Origin: Pseudomonas fluorescens
Lineage (GTDB): Bacteria; Pseudomonadota; Gammaproteobacteria; Pseudomonadales; Pseudomonadaceae
NCBI RefSeq assembly: GCF_018614775.1
Contig: NZ_JAGGOF010000097.1
Coordinates: forward strand, 1 to 64,000
Direction of reading: 5' to 3'
Length of the DNA: 64,000 bases
A program made the translations under genes and the position numbers. The notes beneath the pieces are model-generated. The model saw only the letters and a program-made list of their open reading frames with translations. It searched no databases and had not been told where the DNA came from. Position 1 is the stretch's first letter; every line of letters starts with the position of its first letter. Below are positions 34,152 to 43,301 of the stretch, one piece after another.

Positions 34152-35880
34152 ATGACTGCCGCCCGCTCTGTACATTCCAACGCGCTTAACTTCATGAGTT
34201 CCGTACAGAACGGGGTTGACCCGCGCACGGGTCTCTACGCCGTAGCGATCAACTTCCCCGAGGTACAAACCAATGATCTGCGCGGTCCGGGTTTTGCCCT
34301 GGCGCTGGCGTACAGCTCGCTCAATACCCAGGACAGTGGCTACGGTTATGGCTGGAACCTGCAACTGTCGCAATACACGCCTGGAAACCAGATCCTGTCC
34401 CTGAGCACGGGTGAAACCTTCAAGGTCACCGGCAGCGACACCGTCAGCGGTCAGTTGGTCATGAAGGAAAAAAAGCTCGACAGCTTTCATTTCTATCAAG
34501 AGGACGAGAGCCACTACCGGGTTGTGCATAAATCCGGCCTGGTCGAAATACTCAAGGTCATGGGCAGTACCCAGAACGGCGTGGCCCTGCCGGTTGAGAT
34601 TCGTTCACCCACCGGGCACAAGGTCACGCTCGGCTATGCGCCGTTCAGCGCCACTCAACAGATACTGGCCTGGGTCAAGGATGATTCGGGCCGGACCTTG
34701 CTGACGCTCGACCGCCAGAGCACGGCCATCGAGCTGCTGGTGCAGCCGTTCGCCGGTCCCGAGGGTGGTCCGTTGGCGCGCTTCACCATGATGCTGGAAG
34801 GCTCTGACAAATACGTTACCCGCATCATTCTGCCGACGCCGAACGAAGCGTCCTGGCGCTTTGGCTACAACCAGATCCGCGATCATCTTTGCATGACCTG
34901 GGTAGAGACCCCCGTCGGCGGGCGCGAGGACATACTCTATCAAGACGGTGGTCATCAATTCCCTGAAGGCAGCGGCCGCCAGCCTTTGCCCCGGGTCACC
35001 CGACACCTGACCGACCCAGGCTTGGGCCAGTCGCAGATCGATGTCCGCTACACCTATAAAAGCGAAGACCCCGAGCAGGGCGAGAAGAATTTCCTGGGAG
35101 GTGGCCTGCGTCTGGCCTGGGATGAAGATGGCCTCGACAATCTTTACAAGTACATTGGCGCCTATGAATACGTGTGCATTGAAACCCTCTGGGTACTTGA
35201 TGAATCGGAATCGGACGCGCATCCGGTCCGAAAAATCGAACGCAGTTTCAACCAATTCCATTTGCTGACCCGGGAAACGACTACACAGAACAATAACGTC
35301 GAAACGGTGGAAACCACCTATTACCTGACCCCGGACGTCGCGTTCGATCAGCAACCCAACTACTGCCAGTTACCCAAGACCGTCAGGACCAGCTGGTCGG
35401 TACTCGATAACCCGAACCGCAGGCGCAGCGAGACCGTCAGCAGCACGTATGACACGTACGGCAACCTGCGGGTGCGGACCCAGGCCGATGGTGTCATGGA
35501 GACCAGCGTCTGGTACCGCGCTGCGGGTGAAGAGGGCTGCCCGGCCGATCCCGAAGGCTTTGTACGGCAGTTGAAAGAAAAAACCGTCAGCCCCGCGCGG
35601 TCGACCAATGGCCAGGCCCCGACGCTGTGCACCCGTTATCGCTACAAGGCCTTGCCGGAATTGGGCGACCGCCTGCCGGAGGATCGCCGGGCGGAGGACG
35701 TGCCCCTCAAGCAGTGGCTCACGGTCGAGAGCCAGACGCTGGTGCAGCTTGGGAGCAATGAAACCGAACTGGAGCATACGCTCTTCGAACACATCGACGA
35801 CCGGACCGACGCGTTCCTGCATGGACGTGTCTCGCGCCAGACGGTGACCTTGAACGGCCTGTGCACCCTCGTCGATTATG
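34152..35880 (+). repeat. Inverted repeat, RHS-B copy
   Basis: Partner of the RHS-A 5' region, in opposite orientation and about 10 kb away. See the RHS-A copy for the alignment. Recombination between the two would invert the intervening genes. Confidence 0.75.
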
Positions 35881-38800
35881 ACTACAGCAAGTTCGACAGC
35901 CCTCAATTCGGCGTGCCCGTGCAGCAAACCCGGGAGACGATGAGCACGAGGTTCGATAACGTCAGCAAAGCCATCGTTCGAGAACATTCACTGTTCACCT
36001 CACAAGAACTGTCGAGCCTGGTCGATGGTGTGCAAACCCATTACTACTACGACGCCCTGAATCGACTGACCCGGGAAGTCGTCGCCCCCGATACTGCCTT
36101 CACGGCCACACGCAATTATGAATACACCCTCAGTGCCATGGGCGGGCAGCGGGCCGAGCAATTGAGCTTCAGCGCCAGGCAAATCAAGACCCGCAGCGTT
36201 CTCGACGGGTTGGGTCGCTTGATTTTCCAGGAGAGCGATCATGTCGACAGCAACCATTCAAGCCGGACCCGACAAGCCTATGCGGCCACTTACAACGCGT
36301 GGGGGGATCTGGCTGAAGAGACGGAATATGACTGGCTGGACAGTGAACCCCGGACGCTCAAGAGCAGCTTTGAGTATGACGACTGGGCGCAGCAATGCTG
36401 CGTGACCGGCCCCGACGGCGTCGAGACCCATCAAAGCCTGGACCCGATCGGAACACCTGAGTCCCAGGGACCGATCCAGCGCAACTGGCGCCAGAGCGCC
36501 GGGCCATCCCCGTTGATCAGCGGCCTGAGCGAGAGCTGGCTTAATCCATTCGGCAAACCCTCGCAGACCCGGACCCTGGATTCAGCCGGGAACGAAATCG
36601 CGACAGAAACCTACCTTTACGACGGCCTGGGACGTTGCACCCAGCATACGGACGCCGCGAAATACACCACTGGGTTCGTCTATGACCCCTGGGCACGGCT
36701 GATCAGCAGCACCCTGCCCGACGACAGCATCGTCACGCGCACGTATGCGGCACACAGCACATTGGAATTGCCGGTGGGCCTGTGCGTAAGCGGCGACGGC
36801 GTAAACGAAACGAGTGTGGGCACCCAGGCGTTCGATGGCTTGGGTCGACTGACCCGGACCACATCCGGCACCCGCACCGAGCGTTACACCTACGATGCCG
36901 GCCAGATGCAGATAAAGACGAGAATCACACCGGCAAACGACACCATCGAATACGACTACAACCTGGCCCTCACCGACCAACCCATCAGCAGCCACGCGCC
37001 GGATCAGGACACGGGGTTCACTTACCATTCGACCAGCTCGCGCCTGACCCGGGCACGCAATGAGCAAGGCAGCCGCGAGTACGAATACGACACCGCCAAT
37101 CAGTTGCGCGTCGAGCGTTGGATCGACAATCGCAACACCGCCTGGGAAACCCTGCATTCGAGCTCCATGCAAGGCCGCCCGATCAAGCGCACCGACTTGA
37201 AACAGAACCATAGCGCCGGCCTGGACACCGTCTACGACTACGATGACGCCGGACGGGTAAAAAGTATCGATCAGGGTCAGCTCCAGGCCGCGTTCGAATA
37301 CAACAGCCTGGGTGAACTGCACCTCATCACCACGCGGGACCGGGCGGCGGACAGCACGCTGGTGACCCAATTGCAGTACGACGATCAAGGTCGCGAAATA
37401 CTGCGCACGCTCACCTTGAACCAACTGCCGCCGCGCACCCAGGCGCAAACCTGGCAGGTCGACGGCCTGCTGCAAAGCCGGGATCTGCAGCTGGATGGAC
37501 TCAGCCTGCTCAAGGAGACGTTCAGCTACGATGCCCGTGGCCGGTTGACCAAACATGAGTGCGAGGGCAGCACGTTGCCCAGGGACGGCGAAGGAAGAGA
37601 GATCCGCAGTCAGATCTTTTCGTTCGACGCCCTGGACAATATCAAGCTGGTGCTGACGAAATTCGCCGACGATACAACTGAGCGGGCCATCTTCACCTAC
37701 GCGGTCGACGATGACCCGTGCCAACTGCAGGGCATCACGTACTCGCCGCCGAAGGTGACAAACCCTACGTTCAGCTACGACCTCAATGGCTGTCAACTCA
37801 ACGACGAGCGCGGCCAACGTCTGAGCTACGACAGCCAGAGCCGTCTGATGGGTGTCGAAAGCCCGGGGGGCCAGGTTGTCAGCCAGTACCGTTACGACGG
37901 GCATGATCATCTGGTGACTTCGAAACAAGGAAATGAAAGCGAAGCCCTGCGCTTCTACCAGGACGAACAACTGAGCAATCTCGACCAGGACGGCCATCAG
38001 ACCCACTTTTTCTACCACGCTGACCGCCCCCTGGGGCAACAGGCCTCGGACAACTCACAGACGTTACTGTTGCTGACCGACGCGAACCACAGCGTCATTG
38101 GTGAAAGCCGGCAACGGGACCTGCGTTCCGCCGTCTACAGCGCTTACGGCGAACGCCATAGCGACGACACGCTGCGCAGCCTGCTGGCGTTCAACGGCGA
38201 AATGCGTGATGAAGCCAGTGGCTGGTACTTGCTCGGCCAGGGTTACCGGGCGTACAACCCGGGCCTGATGCGCTTCCACAGTCCGGACTCGCTCAGCCCG
38301 TTCGGCAGCGGAGGTGTCAACCCCTACACCTATTGCCTGGGCAACCCGATTGCCCTGCGTGACCCCACGGGGCATGAGGCGGTCGGCTGGAGTGGCAGGT
38401 TGCGGAAACCGGACGAGGATACTGCGCCGCCGCAGAGTAGTGGAGGTGGCGGCGTGGAGGGTTGGATTTCCGTGGCGGTGGGCGCGGTGTTCGTTGCCAT
38501 TGGTGTCGCTTCATTCATTGGTTCATTGGGAACCTCGGGACCTGCCTCCCTGGCATTGATCGCGGTGGGTACCGCGCTCTCTGCCGGCTCGACCATTGCC
38601 AGCGCAGTGGCCGTAGCGGATAACAATGAACAAGCTGGTAGATGGGGCCAGTATTTGGGGTATGGGGCAATGGTTGCATCGGCCCCTTTCATTGTTAAGG
38701 GGGCTTACCAGGGGGTCATGAATGCAGTTAGAAAGACCGCCATCCCGGTCGCGAATAAATCGACGGGGCACTTGCTGCTCGCCGGCATATTCGCGCCGAA

Positions 38801-39179
38801 AGCAGCAAGGATGGTTAATATTGCCCCAAATAAGCAATTCCAACTGGTTCAGTTAATACCGAAAGTAAAGCCGATATTAGCTAAGCCTGGCGCCGCTCTG
38901 CTTCAACCAGCCAATCTCGCTGCGGCTTCAGCTGTGCCCACCCCTTTTATCCCTACCCCTCCAAGAATCCCGCCAGCTGCTGCGGCTCTTGCCGCTTCGC
39001 CGCCCAAATCAGGAGGGACAGGGGCAGGTCTTGGAGGAAGGGCCGGAGGAGGACTTCAAAAAGGTCGTTCAGCTCCAGACTTGGAGGATCTGTTTCAAAA
39101 AGAACTGAGGATTAAAACTGCCCCAAGACGAGACATGCCTGGGAACCAACCGCTTGAGTTCCACTCTGCCCGTCAATGA
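34152..39179 (+). CDS. RHS/YD-repeat protein B with membrane-active-looking tail
   Basis: A 1675-residue paralog of RHS-A, nearly identical over its first several hundred residues. YD repeats (YDGLGRCTQHTDAAKY, YDARGRLTKHECEG) lead to the RHS core ending at residue 1408 (GYRAYNPGLMRFHSPDSLSP to DPTGH). The 267-residue tail differs completely from that of RHS-A. It has two hydrophobic, glycine- and alanine-rich segments (VAVGAVFVAIGVASFIGSLG; ALIAVGTALSAGSTIASAVA), then a proline/alanine-rich linker and a short charged end. Such segments often precede the toxin part in RHS proteins. ATG 34152 is chosen by homology to RHS-A, with GAGG nine bases upstream. No PAAR, chaperone or immunity gene is adjacent. 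Confidence 0.88.
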   Translation: MTAARSVHSNALNFMSSVQNGVDPRTGLYAVAINFPEVQTNDLRGPGFALALAYSSLNTQDSGYGYGWNLQLSQYTPGNQILSLSTGETFKVTGSDTVSGQLVMKEKKLDSFHFYQEDESHYRVVHKSGLVEILKVMGSTQNGVALPVEIRSPTGHKVTLGYAPFSATQQILAWVKDDSGRTLLTLDRQSTAIELLVQPFAGPEGGPLARFTMMLEGSDKYVTRIILPTPNEASWRFGYNQIRDHLCMTWVETPVGGREDILYQDGGHQFPEGSGRQPLPRVTRHLTDPGLGQSQIDVRYTYKSEDPEQGEKNFLGGGLRLAWDEDGLDNLYKYIGAYEYVCIETLWVLDESESDAHPVRKIERSFNQFHLLTRETTTQNNNVETVETTYYLTPDVAFDQQPNYCQLPKTVRTSWSVLDNPNRRRSETVSSTYDTYGNLRVRTQADGVMETSVWYRAAGEEGCPADPEGFVRQLKEKTVSPARSTNGQAPTLCTRYRYKALPELGDRLPEDRRAEDVPLKQWLTVESQTLVQLGSNETELEHTLFEHIDDRTDAFLHGRVSRQTVTLNGLCTLVDYDYSKFDSPQFGVPVQQTRETMSTRFDNVSKAIVREHSLFTSQELSSLVDGVQTHYYYDALNRLTREVVAPDTAFTATRNYEYTLSAMGGQRAEQLSFSARQIKTRSVLDGLGRLIFQESDHVDSNHSSRTRQAYAATYNAWGDLAEETEYDWLDSEPRTLKSSFEYDDWAQQCCVTGPDGVETHQSLDPIGTPESQGPIQRNWRQSAGPSPLISGLSESWLNPFGKPSQTRTLDSAGNEIATETYLYDGLGRCTQHTDAAKYTTGFVYDPWARLISSTLPDDSIVTRTYAAHSTLELPVGLCVSGDGVNETSVGTQAFDGLGRLTRTTSGTRTERYTYDAGQMQIKTRITPANDTIEYDYNLALTDQPISSHAPDQDTGFTYHSTSSRLTRARNEQGSREYEYDTANQLRVERWIDNRNTAWETLHSSSMQGRPIKRTDLKQNHSAGLDTVYDYDDAGRVKSIDQGQLQAAFEYNSLGELHLITTRDRAADSTLVTQLQYDDQGREILRTLTLNQLPPRTQAQTWQVDGLLQSRDLQLDGLSLLKETFSYDARGRLTKHECEGSTLPRDGEGREIRSQIFSFDALDNIKLVLTKFADDTTERAIFTYAVDDDPCQLQGITYSPPKVTNPTFSYDLNGCQLNDERGQRLSYDSQSRLMGVESPGGQVVSQYRYDGHDHLVTSKQGNESEALRFYQDEQLSNLDQDGHQTHFFYHADRPLGQQASDNSQTLLLLTDANHSVIGESRQRDLRSAVYSAYGERHSDDTLRSLLAFNGEMRDEASGWYLLGQGYRAYNPGLMRFHSPDSLSPFGSGGVNPYTYCLGNPIALRDPTGHEAVGWSGRLRKPDEDTAPPQSSGGGGVEGWISVAVGAVFVAIGVASFIGSLGTSGPASLALIAVGTALSAGSTIASAVAVADNNEQAGRWGQYLGYGAMVASAPFIVKGAYQGVMNAVRKTAIPVANKSTGHLLLAGIFAPKAARMVNIAPNKQFQLVQLIPKVKPILAKPGAALLQPANLAAASAVPTPFIPTPPRIPPAAAALAASPPKSGGTGAGLGGRAGGGLQKGRSAPDLEDLFQKELRIKTAPRRDMPGNQPLEFHSARQ

Positions 39180-39193
39180 GTTCTTCGTTAATC

Positions 39194-39227
39194 TTCGGCG
39201 ACAAAACCCATCCGTTTTGCCGCCGAA
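39194..39227. terminator. Hairpin between convergent genes
   Basis: TTCGGCG-A-CAAAAC pairs with GTTTTG-C-CGCCGAA, with one internal mismatch and a 6-base loop, just after the RHS-B stop. There is no clear T-run, so the terminator role is only likely. Confidence 0.45.
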
Positions 39228-39266
39228 ATCTTCTCGCCCCCCCAAACCCGCGGGCGCCGGCAACCC

Positions 39267-40730
39267 TCAAGCCACCAACGTCGGCGTCAGCATCGGAAAG
39301 CTCTTCCAGGTCTGCCTGGCATCGAAGCTGACGCTGACCCGCACTTCCAGCCCGCCACCGATCTTGAAACCCTGCAGGTCCGACTTGGAAATTCGCCCGG
39401 CGGGAATGGTCTGGGCCACCTCCGGAACCGGCGACTCCGTCAGCACCGGAATCCTGACCAACTGGTTGCTACTGTCGACACCTCTGACCTCGATCGTCAG
39501 GTACTGGTCGACGGCCATGAAGGTCCAGCGTGCGAGCGTGAAACTGGCATATCCCCCAGCAGCAATACTCGCCAGACTCAACCTGCCGCCGGACACTTTG
39601 TCGCACTGGACGGTGGGCAACCCCGTCAACTCCTCGACCCGCAGACTGTAGTTGTTCGACTTGTGCGGCTCGACGATGCCGGGCTCGAACACCTCGTAAA
39701 TCACCGAAATCGTCTTGCCCAGGTGCTGGGCGATCTTGTCGCTCGGGATCTTGTAGTCCCGCGAACCTGCGGGGTTCGGACTGTCAGTACGAAACGCGCC
39801 GACCGTGCCCGGCTCGGCCCATTGCACGAACACGCCCTCACCGTCGTAGATGACCGCCTCGGATGGGATGATGACCGTCACGCCATTGACCGCATCGAGC
39901 GGTTTCAGCACCCCGCTCGATGATCCACCCGGGGCCTCCTTGACCGAGCAAGGTGGCAGGGTGCGTGGGATAGGCGTAGCCGCCACCTCCAACTCAACCG
40001 GCTCGGAACGCAGGCTCAGGTTGCCCGCGCGGTCCTGCGCCTCATACCACACATACCGCCAGCCATCGCCCCGGTCCCGAATCACATCACCCGGGATCGT
40101 GACTTCCAAGGGATCGGCATAGTTCTGGTCATCGAGCTCGATGACCCCGCCCTGGTACTGGGAACCCGGCGTGGCCCCCCAGTACCAGGTGATTCGGTCC
40201 CAGGGTCGGGGGGTCGTATAGGGCGGCAGGTTGGCCTTTACCTCATCGTTGTTCAGTTCGAGGTAATGGGCCGTGAGCTTGTTGGGTGGAAGGACTTCGG
40301 AGGGGAACACCAGCTCGCTGTCGGCAGCCAGTATGGGAGGGGTTTTATCGATGGTGACGTTTACCGGCACGCATTCACGAGGCGTCGAATTATTCCAGGG
40401 CACTACCTGGTAATACAAGGGGTGAACGCCCTCATCCAGCTTGGCAGCGGGGACTCTCAGCCAGAGGTCTGCGTTCTGAATGGGCCCCTGTAGAAATTTT
40501 TCATCGACCTTTTCCCCTTTCCAAAACAACCGAACGGTATCGGTCATCCCGGATTCTGGAGCTGCATCACTCCATAATTCGAACTCAACCCGTAGCGGCA
40601 ACAGCCAGGCGTCCTTGCGTAGCAGGTTCTCTTCACCACCGGGAGCCGGGTCGAGCACTCCGATGATATCGGGCGGAGAGAGGTCCACTTTAGGTTCATT
40701 GAAACGCTGCTGGTCTCTGGAACTCGACAT
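39267..40730 (-). CDS. Ig-like repeat protein (487 aa)
   Basis: A 487-residue cytosolic-type protein with about four beta modules. Typical Ig-like motifs include HPLYYQVVPWNNSTPRECVP, TIDKTPPIL and WYEAQDRAGNLSLRSEPVEL. The C-terminus (EVRVSVSFDARQTWKSFPM) matches the end of the 595-residue protein. No signal peptide or anchor. ATG follows GAGG by nine bases. It is convergent with RHS-B and downstream of the autotransporter gene. Function unknown; shared modules tie it to the same system. Confidence 0.75.
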   Translation of the reverse strand: MSSSRDQQRFNEPKVDLSPPDIIGVLDPAPGGEENLLRKDAWLLPLRVEFELWSDAAPESGMTDTVRLFWKGEKVDEKFLQGPIQNADLWLRVPAAKLDEGVHPLYYQVVPWNNSTPRECVPVNVTIDKTPPILAADSELVFPSEVLPPNKLTAHYLELNNDEVKANLPPYTTPRPWDRITWYWGATPGSQYQGGVIELDDQNYADPLEVTIPGDVIRDRGDGWRYVWYEAQDRAGNLSLRSEPVELEVAATPIPRTLPPCSVKEAPGGSSSGVLKPLDAVNGVTVIIPSEAVIYDGEGVFVQWAEPGTVGAFRTDSPNPAGSRDYKIPSDKIAQHLGKTISVIYEVFEPGIVEPHKSNNYSLRVEELTGLPTVQCDKVSGGRLSLASIAAGGYASFTLARWTFMAVDQYLTIEVRGVDSSNQLVRIPVLTESPVPEVAQTIPAGRISKSDLQGFKIGGGLEVRVSVSFDARQTWKSFPMLTPTLVA

Positions 40731-40898
40731 GGCTGTTGCCTCACTAAAAAGCGAGCCGGCTCGTTAGCGTGGTCGGCCTGGCCGGCGGGCGTTTGAAATA
40801 TGAAATTCAGTTTTCACCCACTAACGTCTGGCTCTCATTTCAGCACTTAAAGCCAAGCATCGGGAGACCCCTGAGGCCCTCCCTCGTGAGCGCTCTGA

Positions 40899-43103
40899 TC
40901 ACCAGTTGTAACGAACACCAAAATTGACACCCCACGGCTGCTCGATCTTGTCACCGTTGCTGTAGTCCAGATCCGCGTGCATCGAGACCTTGTCGGTCAG
41001 CGTCATGGACAGGCCCGCGCCGAGTTCGCCCCGAGAACCCGACAAGTCGTTGTTGAACTTGTTATCGTTGACCTTGACTTCGTTGTTGTTGGCGAATTCA
41101 TGGGCATAGGCGATGCGAACATACGGCTGCACTACCTTGCCCTCGCCCAGATTGAAATTGCGTCCGGCCGTTGCACCCAGCTTGCCGAGCAGCGAATGAG
41201 TGCGGTCGCCTTCAGCGGACAGGCCGTTATCCAGGTCATAGTCCTTACCCTGGATGATCACGCCCGAGAGCTGGGTATAAGGTTCGACGAAATAATCGTC
41301 GGCCAGGGTAATGTGCCGGCCGAACTCCAAGGACCCGCCAACGCCATGGTTGTCGTAGTTGCCCTTGGTTTTCTTGCCGTCGCTCAGTTGTACCTTGGAT
41401 TCATTCTGGAAGCGGTTGAACTTGATCACACCGTCGAAGTAATAGCCGCTTTCATCATCCAGCCAGGTGGTGTAGGCACCCAGGTAGTAACTATTGACCG
41501 TGCCGCTGGTGCCACGGCTCAAATCCAGGTCGGACTTGCTGTAGCCACCCAACACACCGACCAGCCATTGCCCGTCGCCCATCGGCAACGGCGCATCGGC
41601 ACCGAAGGACAGGCCCTGCTGGGTTTGCTGGTAGCCCACGCCGGAGCTGGCGCTGACATCGAATTTGTTGCCATAGGCACGAATCCAGCCACCGGCCTTG
41701 TCGGCATCCCTGCGCACTTCACCCATGCGGCTGCGCAACGTGCTGAGTTCGCCGTACCAGACCGTCGGCGCGGTGTTGAACAGTGCCAACACTGAACGCG
41801 TGCCAGGGCTGATGATCCGTGAGGCGACATCGAGGTACCAATCATTGTCGCCCTGTTTGACCAGGTCATATGAATAAGCGCCCAGGTCTACCGGACCGTT
41901 CAGCATGGAGAACTGGGCATCACCGGCGGCGATGTGGATAACGGGTATGGCGCCCGCTCCGGTCGGGTCGGCGCCACTGCTGCCCATTAGCACCGTGTGG
42001 TTGCCTGTGGCCGTGCCGGTGACCTCAAGGGTGTCGACTTGGCCGGTGGCGAAGTTGGCATCCATGATGAACGTGCCATTGCCCGACAGATTGTCGACTG
42101 ACAACTTATAGAACTCGGTCGGGTTGCCAAACTTGATCGCCCCGCCGTCCATGGACAGATTCTCCACGGTGCCGGTATCAACCATGTTCCACTGGGCCTG
42201 GCTATTGATCGCCAGGTTGGCGACATTCTCCAGCCGCCCCGTCAGGGTTGCCTGGTTTTGCAGGGTGATGTTGGCCGTGGCCCCGCTATCGGCGACGACA
42301 TCGCCCACCAACTGGCTGTTGTCGACCGTCATGTTGGCGGTCGATGAGCCTTTGACTTCCAGAATTCTGCCGTTGCCACCGATCAGGGTCGAACCATTGC
42401 CGACATGAATGTCGGCCGTCGTGGCTGGCAGGCCAAAATCATTGACGAGTATCGCTGAACCGGTCTGGCCCTGGACCGTCGTGCCATCGAGCACCAGCCG
42501 TCCAGGGGTCGATACGTTCTGGTCCGTGGTCATCACAATGCCGTTGAGCCCGCCACGAATCGTACTGGCGGTGGCCGATACCCGGCCATTCGCCAGTTGC
42601 AGGCCGAAACTGTTCGCGTTGGTGCCCGTCAGCACGGTTTGGTCCAGGTCCAACTGACTCAACCCACCGACCAATGCCCCCACATTACCGCCGGAAATAG
42701 TGCTGCCCGTGACGGTGGCTGCGGACCCTTGCAGACTGCCCGCCACGTTGCCCAACGACAGCCCGGTGCCAGTGCCGGTGATATTGCTGCCTTGGATGGT
42801 TGCGTTGCTGTCGAGCAAGTCGATGGCGATGCTGCTGGTACCCGAGGTCACGACCGAGCCATTGAGCGTCAGGGACGATCCGCGCTCAGCCCGGATCTGA
42901 TTCGTCGTCGCACCGTTGGCAGTCAGGCTGGCATTGTTTCTGAGCAGGTAGTTATCGGTCGCGACGCTGCCATCGATCGCCAGCGTGTCGTTGTCGATGA
43001 TCCGCGCCAGCAAAGGCGTGCTGCCCAACAGCAATGGCAGGAGAGCTACCCACCTCAAAGATATCGACAATGGGCTCAATACGAAGGAGTTCTTAGCTTT
43101 CAT
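40899..43103 (-). CDS. Autotransporter (type Va), pertactin-like passenger
   Basis: A 734-residue outer-membrane protein. The signal peptide ends near residue 34 (LLLGSTPLLARI). The passenger (about 35-460) is a serine-, threonine- and glycine-rich right-handed beta-helix of the pertactin type (for example GNGSTLIGGNGRILEV, NLSGNGTFIMDANF). The barrel domain (about 490-734) has GGWIRAYGNKFDVSASSGVG and ends GVNFGVRYNW with a terminal aromatic residue. There is no visible protease motif, so an adhesin or surface role is likely. The start at 43103 gives a proper signal peptide although its ribosome site is weak. It is the only Sec-exported product of the island. Confidence 0.88.
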   Translation of the reverse strand: MKAKNSFVLSPLSISLRWVALLPLLLGSTPLLARIIDNDTLAIDGSVATDNYLLRNNASLTANGATTNQIRAERGSSLTLNGSVVTSGTSSIAIDLLDSNATIQGSNITGTGTGLSLGNVAGSLQGSAATVTGSTISGGNVGALVGGLSQLDLDQTVLTGTNANSFGLQLANGRVSATASTIRGGLNGIVMTTDQNVSTPGRLVLDGTTVQGQTGSAILVNDFGLPATTADIHVGNGSTLIGGNGRILEVKGSSTANMTVDNSQLVGDVVADSGATANITLQNQATLTGRLENVANLAINSQAQWNMVDTGTVENLSMDGGAIKFGNPTEFYKLSVDNLSGNGTFIMDANFATGQVDTLEVTGTATGNHTVLMGSSGADPTGAGAIPVIHIAAGDAQFSMLNGPVDLGAYSYDLVKQGDNDWYLDVASRIISPGTRSVLALFNTAPTVWYGELSTLRSRMGEVRRDADKAGGWIRAYGNKFDVSASSGVGYQQTQQGLSFGADAPLPMGDGQWLVGVLGGYSKSDLDLSRGTSGTVNSYYLGAYTTWLDDESGYYFDGVIKFNRFQNESKVQLSDGKKTKGNYDNHGVGGSLEFGRHITLADDYFVEPYTQLSGVIIQGKDYDLDNGLSAEGDRTHSLLGKLGATAGRNFNLGEGKVVQPYVRIAYAHEFANNNEVKVNDNKFNNDLSGSRGELGAGLSMTLTDKVSMHADLDYSNGDKIEQPWGVNFGVRYNW

Positions 43104-43244
43104 CAGACACCGCAAAAGTAAACTGTCAAAGAATAGGTTCGCCGTGACCGACGATCTGTGCTTGAACCTGCAAAGGCGGCGAATAATAGAGAGACAGCTC
43201 CTCAGGGTATGTAGGAACAATCCGAAAACAACCAGGAAGAATTA

Positions 43245-43264
43245 CCCTGTCATCAGCAGCAGGA
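43245..43264. promoter_or_regulatory. Weak lux-box-like site upstream of the autotransporter
   Basis: CCCTGTCATCAGCAGCAGGA has the CCTG-N10-CAGG frame but poor symmetry in the middle. It lies about 140 bases before the autotransporter start, a distance similar to that of the stronger boxes from their genes. Confidence 0.25.
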
Positions 43265-43301
43265 GGACAGCCGTCCTTCTGCTACCGAATGAGGCAACAG
43301 A

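Noticed and set aside
19430..39179. Type VI secretion Rhs effectors
   Set aside because: There is no PAAR domain or N-terminal membrane pair, no VgrG, no EagR chaperone and no immunity gene next to either RHS gene.
43258..43283. Terminator for the 655-residue Ig-like gene
   Set aside because: The hairpin AGCAGGAGGAC/GTCCTTCTGCT has a mismatch and no T-run, and it overlaps a possible regulator site, so I did not call it.
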